Positions 7,119 to 16,800 of a DNA stretch of 39,760 nucleotides are shown in pieces (position 1 is the first letter of the stretch; every line of letters starts with the position of its first letter). Source of the DNA: Bacteroidaceae bacterium (GTDB lineage: Bacteria > Bacteroidota > Bacteroidia > Bacteroidales > Bacteroidaceae); NCBI GenBank assembly GCA_024398535.1, contig JAKSIY010000009.1, forward strand, positions 1 through 39,760. Reading direction: 5' to 3'. Position numbers and translations under genes: made by a program. Below the pieces are notes generated by a model, which saw only the letters and a list, made by a program, of their open reading frames with translations, was not told the DNA's origin and ran no database searches.

Positions 7119-9047
7119 TTATTTTGTTATTAACAGTACTGAGCCGCCACCAGGGGCCATTGTCATGGTCACCTTGCTCTTGCGGGTAACGGTCATTGAC
7201 TTGCTCTGGTATGTCTCACGGTTAGTGCGGAAGTCAGTGTCGGCGGCATCCTGGGTGAGCTGGGCATTCCACTTGCCCTTGCCCAGAAAATTCAGGTCAA
7301 TTTCAATTTCACGTGCATCCTCATTTGTTGCTGCGGCAACCAGCCAGTTGCCGTCAGCATTCTGGCGTGCCATTACAATGTACTCTCCAATTTTGCCGTC
7401 CAAGGTGATACTCTCCTTCCAAGGCTGTTTTTCTGCTGCCAGGAACTCAAGCAGTTCAGGATACTTCTGATAGTACTCTGGAATGTCCGGAATGACCGTT
7501 GCGCCTGACCATGTGATCATGGTGCGGGCAATCTCTGCACTGGCAGTTGATGGGACCTCCTGGTTGTTGTCTTTTCTTGTGGTCCTGCCCTGATGCAGCT
7601 CCATAAAGCCGTTGTTCATGTCAATTGGACCTGCTATCATGTTCACGAACACGCTGGTCACAAAGGTTTTTGGCTGGAAAATCTGACGGCCGTCAAGCTG
7701 GGCCTTGCAGAACTCACGGGTAATGGCGTTCGGGAATGTACGCATCTGGCCGTAAGGATGAACCGGGTAATCATGGTAGTCAACCATCAGGTGATGCTTG
7801 GCACAGAGCTGTGTTATGCTTATGGTCTTTCTGAGTTTTTCCTGCGGATTGCCATTCATAAATCCGTACTTGACACCGCTGGCTCCCCACTCCTCATACT
7901 GGGCAAGTGTCTCTTCTATAGGATAGTTGGTTCCTGCAACGTCATTCAGATAGAGCCATACCCCTACTCCTTTCTCTTTTCCGTACTTGATGATGCGCTG
8001 TACATCACGTGCCTTGTCACCCTTGGTCGGGTCAGAATCCTTCTCAAACTCTGGTCCGTACCAGTTTGCATCAAGTACCAGGTGTGAAAATCCGTTCTCA
8101 GCAGCGAAATCAATCATCTTGACCCATGACGGATAGTCCATCTTGTAGCGGTAACCATCAACCGGTGATACCGCGCCGTCAATTCTCCAGTCCCACAGGG
8201 CGATGCCCGGCTTGACCCAGCTGAAATCACCTTCTGCTTCAGGATTCAGCAGTTCAATAAGGTGTGAATCAACCAGTTTGCCCGGAGTCTTTCCTATTAT
8301 TATGGTTCTCCATGCACCAATGTATTCTGTTGCTTCAATTTGCTCTTCTGCAACACGGAACAGAGTGCTGCCCTTTTCAGATGTAAGTCGCATTGGCCAG
8401 CAGTCTTCGTTGAGCGCGGCTTCATGGATTGCAAAGAACAGGTCGTCACTTGCCTGGACTGTCATTACCGGCAGACGTTCGCCGCTTGCATCGGACAGCT
8501 TTTCTGGGCCTATGTTATGGCGCTCGCCGTTGTAGTACCACGCTGTGTAGTCACCGGCAAAGCGGAACTGAGTGTTTTCAACAAGAGTCCGGTCAGCATC
8601 GGTCTGTTTCTGGTAGCGGAACGCAATGCCGTCATTGTATGCACGCACTTTAATCACAACCCTGCCATTGGTCGATGCAACCATAAAACTGCTCTCGTTA
8701 AAGTCGTTGTCCACAACCGAACGTTTACCCCACAGAGGTTTCCACTGACTGCGGCTGATGACATTGCCAACAGACATGACAGAAGTCACTTTCTGTGATT
8801 CCAAGTCATCTTTGATTGAAAGGCCCAGCTCTGAGTCCTTTATGATCTCCGTGCCAAAGGCCTTGACCGTGTACAGGAAGGCATCGGCCTGCTTCCATAA
8901 CGTTATGGAAATGTTCCTGTCAGGTGACTTGACGGTGTACGAACTCTGTACAGGCTTTTCTTTGGCCGCAAGAACGTTGCCTGAGTTAATCAGCAGTATT
9001 GCTGCTAAAAAAATGAAAAAACGTCTGTGATTCATGTTGGTTGTCAT
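7119..9047 (-). CDS. Glycoside hydrolase family 97 alpha-glycosidase (SusB-like)
   Basis: A 642-residue exported enzyme with a signal peptide (FFIFLAAILLINSGNVLA). It has the three-part GH97 layout: an N-terminal beta-super-sandwich (YTVKSPDRNISITLW from about 37), a central barrel (WRIDGAVSPVDGYRYKMDY, LVLDANWYG, GVGVWLYLND), and a C-terminal beta-sandwich ending in APGGGSVLLI. KYGFMNG in the barrel has Gly at the place where, as I recall, retaining GH97 alpha-galactosidases carry the Asp nucleophile; this suggests the inverting alpha-glucosidase group, for which the late Glu residues (TREFCKAQ region, EVPSTASAEIART) would be the base and metal ligands. It is the first gene of the GH97-vWA-GH5 unit and has its own TATCTTTG promoter. 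Family is secure; the mechanism is inferred. Confidence 0.9.
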   Translation of the reverse strand: MTTNMNHRRFFIFLAAILLINSGNVLAAKEKPVQSSYTVKSPDRNISITLWKQADAFLYTVKAFGTEIIKDSELGLSIKDDLESQKVTSVMSVGNVISRSQWKPLWGKRSVVDNDFNESSFMVASTNGRVVIKVRAYNDGIAFRYQKQTDADRTLVENTQFRFAGDYTAWYYNGERHNIGPEKLSDASGERLPVMTVQASDDLFFAIHEAALNEDCWPMRLTSEKGSTLFRVAEEQIEATEYIGAWRTIIIGKTPGKLVDSHLIELLNPEAEGDFSWVKPGIALWDWRIDGAVSPVDGYRYKMDYPSWVKMIDFAAENGFSHLVLDANWYGPEFEKDSDPTKGDKARDVQRIIKYGKEKGVGVWLYLNDVAGTNYPIEETLAQYEEWGASGVKYGFMNGNPQEKLRKTISITQLCAKHHLMVDYHDYPVHPYGQMRTFPNAITREFCKAQLDGRQIFQPKTFVTSVFVNMIAGPIDMNNGFMELHQGRTTRKDNNQEVPSTASAEIARTMITWSGATVIPDIPEYYQKYPELLEFLAAEKQPWKESITLDGKIGEYIVMARQNADGNWLVAAATNEDAREIEIDLNFLGKGKWNAQLTQDAADTDFRTNRETYQSKSMTVTRKSKVTMTMAPGGGSVLLITK

Positions 9048-9057
9048 TTATTCATTA

Positions 9058-9065
9058 CAAAGATA
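9058..9065 (-). promoter_or_regulatory. Bacteroidetes -7 box (TATCTTTG) for the GH97 operon
   Basis: TATCTTTG on the minus strand matches TAnnTTTG and lies about 10 bases before the GH97 ATG. The leader is very short. Confidence 0.6.
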
Positions 9066-9089
9066 AGGAAAAGAAACGCACAAAAACGG

Positions 9090-9097
9090 TACATTTG
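9090..9097 (+). promoter_or_regulatory. Bacteroidetes -7 box (TACATTTG) for the CE1 esterase
   Basis: TACATTTG matches TAnnTTTG and lies 29 bases before the esterase ATG, back to back with the GH97 promoter in an 79-base divergent gap. Confidence 0.6.
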
Positions 9098-9126
9098 CAT
9101 TCACTGTATTGACATTATAAAAATAT

Positions 9127-10287
9127 ATGAAGAGAATAATTTCATCGGCAGTCCTGATGGCGCTTGTTTCATTGAATTCAGTCGCCCAGAGACCTGTGCA
9201 GCGTGAGTCATTTCCTGAGGGGTCATACTCTCCAGTAACCAACATCAACCGCAACGGATATCCAAGGGTACTGAGCGACAACAGCGTCAGTTTCCGCGTT
9301 AATGCCCCGCAGGCACAGCGTGTACAGATTGACCTGGGCGGCCGCAAGTATGACATGCAGAAGTCCGATGCCGGTCAGTGGACAGTAACAACGGCTCCTC
9401 AGGTTCCGGGTTTCCACTACTATTCTCTGGTTGTTGACGGCGTGGCAGCATCGGACCCCGCAAGCTATACATTCTATGGAACCAGCCGCGTATCAAGTGC
9501 AATTGAGATTGCCGAGAAAGGAATGGATGACTTTGAGATTCAGGATGTTCCGCACGGACAGGTTCGCAAACTGAACTATTTTTCAAAGGTTGACAATGCT
9601 TGGCGTCCAATATGTGTCTATACACCTGCTGGATATGACCAGAGCAAGGATTCATATCCGGTAATCTACATTCAGCACGGAGGTGGTGAAGACCACACCG
9701 GATGGATGGAACAGGGCCGTGTGGCTAATATCATGGATAATCTGATTGCCCAGGGCAAGGCAGTCCCAATGATTGTTGTCAGCGCAAACAGCAACCTTTC
9801 AAATGGCGGTGGCGGCGGTTACAGCTGGACCGGCATGCAGCCGTTCCTGAAGGAGATGACTGAGAATGTAATTCCTTTCATTGACAAGAATTTCCGTACC
9901 AAGGCTGACCGTAAGCATCGTGCAATATGCGGCCTCTCAATGGGTGGCGGACAGTCTTTCTATGTAGGTCTGCGTTCTCCTGAGGTATTTGCCAACGTGG
10001 GTGTTTTCTCAACTGGTATGTTCGGCGGCATACAGCAGGCTAACGGCTTTGATCTTGAGAAAGAGGTTCCTGGCATGATTTCTGATACTAAGAACTTCAA
10101 TAAGAATCTGGACCATTTCCTGATAACCTGCGGAGAACAGGATCAGCGTATAGAACACAACAAGAATATTGTGGCAAAGATGCAGGCTGCCGGCGTGAAT
10201 GTTGAATTCAAGTCTTTCCCGGGTGACCATGAGTGGCAGCCTTGGAGAAAGTCTCTCCATGCATTCGCCCAGATGCTGTTCAAGTAA
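9127..10287 (+). CDS. Secreted carbohydrate esterase, CE1/feruloyl esterase-like, with N-terminal Ig-like domain
   Basis: A 386-residue secreted alpha/beta-hydrolase. After a signal peptide ending near SVAQ, residues about 50-125 form an early-set/CBM48-like domain (SVSFRVNAPQAQRVQIDL ... FHYYSLVVDG), and residues about 155-386 form the esterase. The nucleophile elbow is GLSMGG with Ser271; a likely acid is in CGEQD (about residue 339) and the His is in GDHEW (His368). GGGEDHTGWMEQGR is the usual oxyanion region. This two-domain form is common in Bacteroidetes esterases that remove acetyl or feruloyl groups from xylan. It diverges from the GH97 operon. A tandem repeat tract begins five bases after its stop. 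Confidence 0.87.
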   Translation: MKRIISSAVLMALVSLNSVAQRPVQRESFPEGSYSPVTNINRNGYPRVLSDNSVSFRVNAPQAQRVQIDLGGRKYDMQKSDAGQWTVTTAPQVPGFHYYSLVVDGVAASDPASYTFYGTSRVSSAIEIAEKGMDDFEIQDVPHGQVRKLNYFSKVDNAWRPICVYTPAGYDQSKDSYPVIYIQHGGGEDHTGWMEQGRVANIMDNLIAQGKAVPMIVVSANSNLSNGGGGGYSWTGMQPFLKEMTENVIPFIDKNFRTKADRKHRAICGLSMGGGQSFYVGLRSPEVFANVGVFSTGMFGGIQQANGFDLEKEVPGMISDTKNFNKNLDHFLITCGEQDQRIEHNKNIVAKMQAAGVNVEFKSFPGDHEWQPWRKSLHAFAQMLFK

Positions 10288-10292
10288 TCGTG

Positions 10293-10532
10293 TCGCGCGC
10301 GTTTCCCCGGTGTTTTACGCTCGATGCGCTGGTATTCCTTGAGGTCGCGCGCGTTTTCCCAGTGTTTTGCGCTCGGCGCGCTGGAATTCCTTGTGGTCGC
10401 GCGCGTTCTCCCGGTGTTTTGCGCTCGGCGCGCTGGAATTCCTTGTGGTCGCGCGCGTTTCCCCGGTGTTTTGCGCTCGGTGCGCTGGTATTCCTTGTGG
10501 TCGCGCGCGTTCTCCCGGTGTTTTGCGCTCGC
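10293..10532. repeat. Tandem array of a 52-bp GC-rich unit, about 4.6 copies
   Basis: Units begin at 10293, 10345, 10397, 10449 and 10501, each starting TCGCGCGCGTT and containing GTGTTTTGCGCTC, CGCGCTGG and ATTCCTTG. The copies differ at only a few positions, for example GGCGCGC against GATGCGC, and GAATTCC against GTATTCC. The fifth copy breaks off after GCGCTCG. Because 52 is not a multiple of three, the repeat opens long but meaningless frames on the plus strand. It fills nearly all of the gap between the esterase and the convergent methyltransferase, and is much richer in GC and CpG than both neighbours. The last 45 bases of the gap (10533-10577) show nothing further. Confidence 0.9.
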
Positions 10533-10577
10533 GTTAGTTTTAAAATACTATTCGCACACGGAAAAGAATTAATGCTA

Positions 10578-13500
10578 TCAAATATTACCTTCCACTATCC
10601 GTATCTCATCCTCGGTCAAACCGTAGAGGTCATAGACGAGGCGGTCGATTTCTGCTTCGAGAGCTGAGGTGTCGGCTTGTGGATCAAGTTTTTTGGCTTC
10701 GAGGATGCGGTCAACGAGGGTTTCTATATCAGATTTCTGCTTATCAGAAGGAATAGGAACAACAATTGGCTCAATCGCTTGTACGCTAATCAAGAGGTCT
10801 CCAGTACCTGTTTTTGGAGAATCTTGCAACATGAAATGTCCCAGTTTAGAATTAAAGATAGCACAAAGGAACTTAACATGTTCACCAGTAGCAAAGCATG
10901 TACTATCAAGGCACATTGATTTATCTTCGTCATATGCAAAACGAAGAATGGAACCTATGCGCTTCCATATTATCTTTGGCTCTGCAAAATGCATCCAATA
11001 CTTGGAGCCCCATCTTTGCATTGCATACCATTCGTAGCGTATCCCAGTTTCAGCCTTATTTCTTGATGATAGTTGTTCCTTGTACTGATAAAGATGTTCA
11101 AAGAGTGTAGGATACATTTTCTGCATCTCGGCTTCAGCTTTCTCTGATGCACCTGTTATAGAATCGTCTGTGTGAAGAGGGAAATGCCAGGGAATATACA
11201 AGAGCCACAACCCAGCCCAATCATTCTGATACACTCCCACATCTTTACCTCTAATAATATGGTGCATGATAGCTTCTGTCCTTTCTCGTTCTTCCTCAGT
11301 CTTGCAAGCCTTGAGTATTTCTTCTTTCTTCACTGTTGGGATAATGAAAGCATCATTAAAGCCAGTTTTTATTCCGAAATTTACTTTCAAGTCCCATTCC
11401 TTCAATGGAATACCAGCTTTCTTAATCTTGTTCTTTAGATTTCCTGTTGGTGCATCTGAAAGAGTCCAAAAGTCAGCAGAATTAAACTTGTTATTGTAAA
11501 GATTTGAAGCTATCAAATTGTTGATATTGTGTAGATCACTTTTATTCAGCTCTACTAAAGCAGCACATAGGGTCGCCTCTGCGTATTCTTCTTTAGAGAA
11601 CAGCAAGATATTGGTTTCTACAGTGGCGTCATCAAAGAGCTTCATCTTAATGAAGTCAATCAGAATTCTTGGATACGTACAATCCATGATAAATGCTCTT
11701 GTTTTTTCTCCATAGCCTGTACGCATCCATTTATTTGATGTGATATAGCATAATGCACCACCTTTTCTGAGAAGGTTATACCCATGCTCATAGAATAGGC
11801 AATAAATGTCACCCATGCGGTCAAAAGTCTTGAATCCACATGGTTTGTACAAATCAGCTAAAAGACCTCCATCCTTCTGTAACTGAATATACGGCGGATT
11901 ACCAATCACAATATCGAATCCTCCATTCTCCTCAAACACATCGCTAAACCAAGTGTGCCAGAGGAAGAACTGGTCATTTGCGGCAATATCCTTGATGTCG
12001 GAAATATCCACATTGGTGCCTTGTACAGCAATCTGCTGTTGAATCTTCTGACGGATACCTTCACGCATGGATCTGCGAACATCATGGTTCTGCTCGCTGT
12101 AGTAACGCTTGATGGTGTCCTTCACCTCTGCGCGTATCACGTCTATCTGCTCCTCGAACATCTGGAACTGATGACCGGCATGAATCTCCGTCTTCGTGTC
12201 CATGATGTGACTGAGGTCGAAACCCTTGTACTGCTCCAAGAGCGAGTTGCCCTGCATGATCTTGAAGTCCATGTTAGGCAATACATCAGGCTTGTCGGCA
12301 TCGGTAATGAGCGAGAGCCAGAAGCGAAGGCGGGCAATCTCGACAGCACCCTTCTCGATGTCAACACCATAGATGTTCTGCTGAATGATATGGCGCTTGA
12401 TGTCAGCAGCATTGCTGAAGTCCTCTATTACTCCACGGCAGAGGAAGAGTTCGTTTAACAAGCCCATAGGGAAGGCACCCGAACCGATGGCAGGGTCACA
12501 GATTTTTACGTCCTTGAGGCACTGGCTGACGTTCTGCGCAAGGGCAGAGCCACGACCGCCAAGAAGAGCCACATCGTGGGTGGTGACGAACTGACGAAGA
12601 GCCTCACGCGTTGGTTCGTCGGTAACGTTGGTTTGCAGATAGGCAATGAGCGACTCACGACACATGTACTGCACAATCTCCTTCGGGGTGTAGAATGCAC
12701 CCTTATCCTTGTTGTCCTCCAACAGGTTCTCGAAGATACGTCCCAGCATCTCGGGATCAACGCCTACTTGCGCATCGTTAGGGTCATTCTCGTCAATGGT
12801 GAAATTGTACTCGCTGAGGAACTTGAAAAGGTCGGTAAAGAGCTCGCTGGGGAAGATGCTGAGTGCCTTGTCCTCTTCTGTACGCTCAAATAGACCGCCA
12901 AGGAAAGGCACACGCACGGAGCGAAGACCATCCACCTTGGTGTCAAAGACTTCACGGCGCTGGTTGAGAGGTGTATCGAGACAAGTGAAGAGCGGTTCAA
13001 GAATCTCATCAAGGAAGTTCTCCTTTTGGTCAGCAGAAGCATTCTCAAAGAGCTGGTGCATGAAGTCCTGGGGACCGTTTGTCCACTCCTCATCCGTTGC
13101 GCCCAGCCAACCCTTCTTCTGAAGGAAGTGGAGGAAGACGATACGTCCGAGAAGTTTCTTCACATAGTCGCGCACCACCTTCTCGTCCTCATTGAGCCCA
13201 TAGAAGAGTTCGCTTGGCGTGAGACATTCTTTCTCCTTCCATTCACCCTTGCCATCGCCCTTGTCGATGTATTCCTTTCCGATGACGTGTCCTACAAAGC
13301 GCCCATAGCGCACCTTATACTTCTCGAAGAACTCCTTGGAGAGACTCTCCACATCGAAAGCTTTCACAATATCATCCAGTTCAATCACTCCACGTTTGCT
13401 TGCTAACTTCTTAAAGTTATCTGCTGCTGTTCGACACGATTGATTAGGACCGAGAAGGAATGTATAGCGTTTAGAATCTGTAGATTCATTATTATTGCCT

Positions 13501-13883
13501 TGTTTGCTACAGAATGTAAAACGCCAATCCCATTTGTCGTCATCATTATAGTGAAAAACCATGAAGGCACTACTATAAGTGGACATAATACGGCGAATCA
13601 GTTGCTGGACAGCAACTCGATTACGTTTCATCTGTACGTGGTTATTTACAGTAATATCAAATACGTCAGTTGGGTTCATAGGTATATTAATAGTACCCAA
13701 ACGAAGTATTTGAGCAACACCCGTATTTTGTGCCATTGTGGTCAGCTCAGGATTGTTTTCCAGTACATCCTCTTCGTAGGCATCCTCATACTTGTCTTCA
13801 CCAAAGATGGGCAGGATGACGTTCTCGATGAAACTCTCGCCACCCTGATATTTATCGTGGAAATATGATTTGAAATCTATCAT
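10578..13883 (-). CDS. Eco57I-type N6-adenine DNA methyltransferase (restriction-system subunit)
   Basis: A 1101-residue protein resembling the large adenine methylases of type IIG, type ISP and PglX-like systems. Residues about 1-380 are a helical N-terminal region without a recognisable nuclease motif. GRIFENLLEDNKDKGAFYTP (about 385-405) is the segment that precedes the methylase core; motif I is DPAIGSGAF (about 462-470); the catalytic motif IV is NPPY (about 661-664), following FDIVIG. The C-terminal 400 residues should hold the target recognition domain. The gene starts 12 bases after the helicase stop, so the two form an operon. GC content is uneven: hand counts of single 60-base lines give 55% at 12841, 40% at 11521 and 37% at 13501, consistent with exchanged recognition segments. 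It probably methylates host DNA so the partner spares it. Confidence 0.88.
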   Translation of the reverse strand: MIDFKSYFHDKYQGGESFIENVILPIFGEDKYEDAYEEDVLENNPELTTMAQNTGVAQILRLGTINIPMNPTDVFDITVNNHVQMKRNRVAVQQLIRRIMSTYSSAFMVFHYNDDDKWDWRFTFCSKQGNNNESTDSKRYTFLLGPNQSCRTAADNFKKLASKRGVIELDDIVKAFDVESLSKEFFEKYKVRYGRFVGHVIGKEYIDKGDGKGEWKEKECLTPSELFYGLNEDEKVVRDYVKKLLGRIVFLHFLQKKGWLGATDEEWTNGPQDFMHQLFENASADQKENFLDEILEPLFTCLDTPLNQRREVFDTKVDGLRSVRVPFLGGLFERTEEDKALSIFPSELFTDLFKFLSEYNFTIDENDPNDAQVGVDPEMLGRIFENLLEDNKDKGAFYTPKEIVQYMCRESLIAYLQTNVTDEPTREALRQFVTTHDVALLGGRGSALAQNVSQCLKDVKICDPAIGSGAFPMGLLNELFLCRGVIEDFSNAADIKRHIIQQNIYGVDIEKGAVEIARLRFWLSLITDADKPDVLPNMDFKIMQGNSLLEQYKGFDLSHIMDTKTEIHAGHQFQMFEEQIDVIRAEVKDTIKRYYSEQNHDVRRSMREGIRQKIQQQIAVQGTNVDISDIKDIAANDQFFLWHTWFSDVFEENGGFDIVIGNPPYIQLQKDGGLLADLYKPCGFKTFDRMGDIYCLFYEHGYNLLRKGGALCYITSNKWMRTGYGEKTRAFIMDCTYPRILIDFIKMKLFDDATVETNILLFSKEEYAEATLCAALVELNKSDLHNINNLIASNLYNNKFNSADFWTLSDAPTGNLKNKIKKAGIPLKEWDLKVNFGIKTGFNDAFIIPTVKKEEILKACKTEEERERTEAIMHHIIRGKDVGVYQNDWAGLWLLYIPWHFPLHTDDSITGASEKAEAEMQKMYPTLFEHLYQYKEQLSSRNKAETGIRYEWYAMQRWGSKYWMHFAEPKIIWKRIGSILRFAYDEDKSMCLDSTCFATGEHVKFLCAIFNSKLGHFMLQDSPKTGTGDLLISVQAIEPIVVPIPSDKQKSDIETLVDRILEAKKLDPQADTSALEAEIDRLVYDLYGLTEDEIRIVEGNI

Positions 13884-13895
13884 AATGCTTACTGC

Positions 13896-16800
13896 TTATT
13901 TTGAAAGTCCAATGAATACTTCAGCTTTGCCATAACGTTGCTGAAGGTTGGCAACGATATTGCGAATTTCACGCTCTATCATGTCGTCAAAGTCCTGCTG
14001 GGTAAGACCACCGAAGAGGTCACCCTGCGAACGACTGAGTGCTTCTTCGAAAGCAAGCACCTTCTTGATGATGTCTGAGTTACCCTTGTTCACTAACGTG
14101 AAGGCATCAGCCAAGAGAGACTTTGACTCCTTTGACATTGTGATGTCCTGTTGCATGCGACGCAGAATCTCCTTTGCCTTAGTGGCCTTAGTGCTACTGC
14201 CCATGCGCACATTCATCTTATGCAAATGCTGGTTGACAGCCTTCTCTGCCTTATTCTTGTCTTCTTCCCAATGCTCAGGCAGTTCGGTCAAAGGTGCATC
14301 CTGAGGCACGGAGAAACTCTCGTACATCTCACTGGCGGAGATGATACGTCCTTTGCTGTCAATAGGGCTCACTTTGACAAAGAGGCCTGAAATGCGAGGA
14401 GTGCGTACAAGGAAGTAGCAATTGCCGTCAACGGTTCGTGTAGCACATTCCAGATTCTCGTTACAATTAAGAATGTATTCGTAACGCACTGGAAGTGTCT
14501 CTTTGTACTGCTTTAACTCATAGATGTACTTCTCTAGCGGTGATTCCTCGCCATTGACCATGGTATTGAGGTCGTAATGACTTACCTCCTCATCGATGGT
14601 ATAGACTTTGCTATCCTCGCCAAAAAGCGTATGGAATGATTGGAGCTTGGTGTATGCCTTCTCTACCAAGTTTATTTCGGCATCACCCTCTGCACTTGGT
14701 TTGAAGTTATAAACAAAGACTTTGTCCTGGGTAGAGCCGATACGGTTGACACGTCCGATACGCTGCATCAGACGAGTAGAGTTCCAAGGCGTATCATAGT
14801 TGAGGATGACATTGGCACGATGCAGGTTGATACCCTCGGCTAGTACCTCGGTGGTGACGATGATGTCAAAGTCGTTCTTCTGTACCTCACCAGGCTTCTT
14901 ACCATAGTTGGCATCAAAGTTCTCGCGAATGGTATGTTCCATCTCATTGCGGTTGTCTGCCGTAATCTTTAGCACGCGATAGCCCTTGGCTTCTGCCACA
15001 CGCTTAATGGTGTTAACGGTGTCAATGGCTTCGCTGAAGACTACCAGCTTCTGTGGTACGTTCTTCTCAGCATCAAAGAGTACATGCTTCAGATTCTCCT
15101 TGAAGACATCGAGTTTAGGATCTTCGGTGTTCAAGGCCCAACGGTCGCAGAGTTCGGAGATAAGGTCATAGTCGGCACGAAGCAGGTCGATGTATTCTGG
15201 CTTCATGTCGCTTACGTGGTACTCCATATTGCGTTCATTGTAGTTGCGACCATCCTCGTTGAGTTTGGTAATCTTAGTGCGAATGTCATCAAGACAGTCC
15301 TTGTAGCTGACTGACTGCTTGCGTTTTTGTTCCTTTCCTTTACGGTCAAGTTCTTTGTTGACATCTATCTGCGGACAGATGAAGATATTGTCTGACTCCC
15401 ACATGTCAATCATGTTGCGAGTATATTGACGAAGATTGAGGAGTGACTGATAGAATGCAGAGAACGAACTTTCGAGTCGCTTTACAAGGTTTATCTGCAT
15501 GATGTTGGCAAGCTGGTCGGCCAGTTTGTCGGCATCGCGCGAACCACGTGCATCATACTTTTTCTTGTTCGCCTCGTCGGCAAGGAACTGGATGGCACGG
15601 TAGCGGTAGTAACTGAGGTAACGGTTACTCTGTAGTTTGTATTCCTCTGTAGGTGCGATGATGTCCATGGTATCGGCAAAGAGGTGTGAGAGCTGGAAGT
15701 CCATCTGATACTCCAGTTCGTTAGGTCCTTCAATCTTTGGGAACTTGAGGTTTTGGCGCTTCATGTCATCGGCATAATACTTCTGCACATCCGTACGTGT
15801 ACGGCGAACCATTACGTCTGCCAACACACAATCGCGAATGCGGCGTGAGAGCTCCTTCAGGCGCTCTCTGCGTTCCTCAGGTGTTGATGGGTCGTCTTCG
15901 GCGGGATGAATAATGCTTGAATACTCATCGTTGATTTCGTGGAAGAAGCTTTCCAGATTGCCGCTGTTCGCCTTGGTCAGAGTGGTGTCAGCATGATTGC
16001 GCTCAAAGAGATAAATCTGATTCTTTAAGTCATCTGGACGATTGTTCTGTGGCGTAGCACTAAGAAGGCCAATGTAAGGATAAGCGCCTGTGTCGGCACC
16101 AATCTGGCTGATGAGGTTATCAAGAGCCTCGTACATATTAGTGCCACTGTTACGGAACTTATGGCTCTCATCGATGATGATAAGACCATAGTTCTCGTGA
16201 AGAAGCTCTCCTTCGAAGTCGCCTGAATCATAGTTATCATCATCTCCGGTTGGTGAGTCTGTCGAACCATCGTCAACTAACTTGCCAATGCTTCCTGTGG
16301 TGATGTAGTCAATGTAATCTTCCATCTTGTCGGTAGCATCCTTGTCAAACACCTTGATGGTGTCAACCCACGCGGACTTAATGGCAGGAGGTGTGATGAT
16401 GAGCACCTTGCGTTCGCGTCCGTCATCGTCAGGGAACTGGAGGAAGTGTTTGATGACTAGCGAACCGACAATAGTCTTGCCAAGACCTACCACATCGGCA
16501 AGCAGGAATCCGCCATGCTCCTTCATCGTAGAGAAGCATTGCTTTACTGCATCTATCTGGTAGTTGTATTTGTCGAAGTTATTTGGCAGATAACTCTCGA
16601 TGACCTCGTCAAGATTCTTGTCAACAAGGTCACCGAACTTTGTCTGAAGCAGTTTGATGTAGAGTTCGTATGGAGTAAGAGGAGCTGTTAGGTCTTCCTG
16701 TGGCTCAGGCTTGGGAATGGTAATCTCAGGAGCCATCTTTGACTGAGTAATCTGCAAAAGAAACTCTTCTTCCCATGAGACGGAATCCTCCCACTTTTCG

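Noticed and set aside
10293..10532. The 52-bp periodic array as a CRISPR array
   Set aside because: The whole 52-base unit repeats with few changes; there are no unique spacers between constant repeats and no cas genes.
10233..10667. Open frames on the plus strand across the tandem repeat
   Set aside because: They arise from the GC-rich 52-base repeat shifting frame at each copy, give repetitive Arg/Cys/Phe-rich peptides and overlap both real neighbouring genes.
12709..13122. Long plus-strand frames inside the methylase and helicase genes
   Set aside because: They are antisense shadows of strongly supported genes and lack recognisable motifs.
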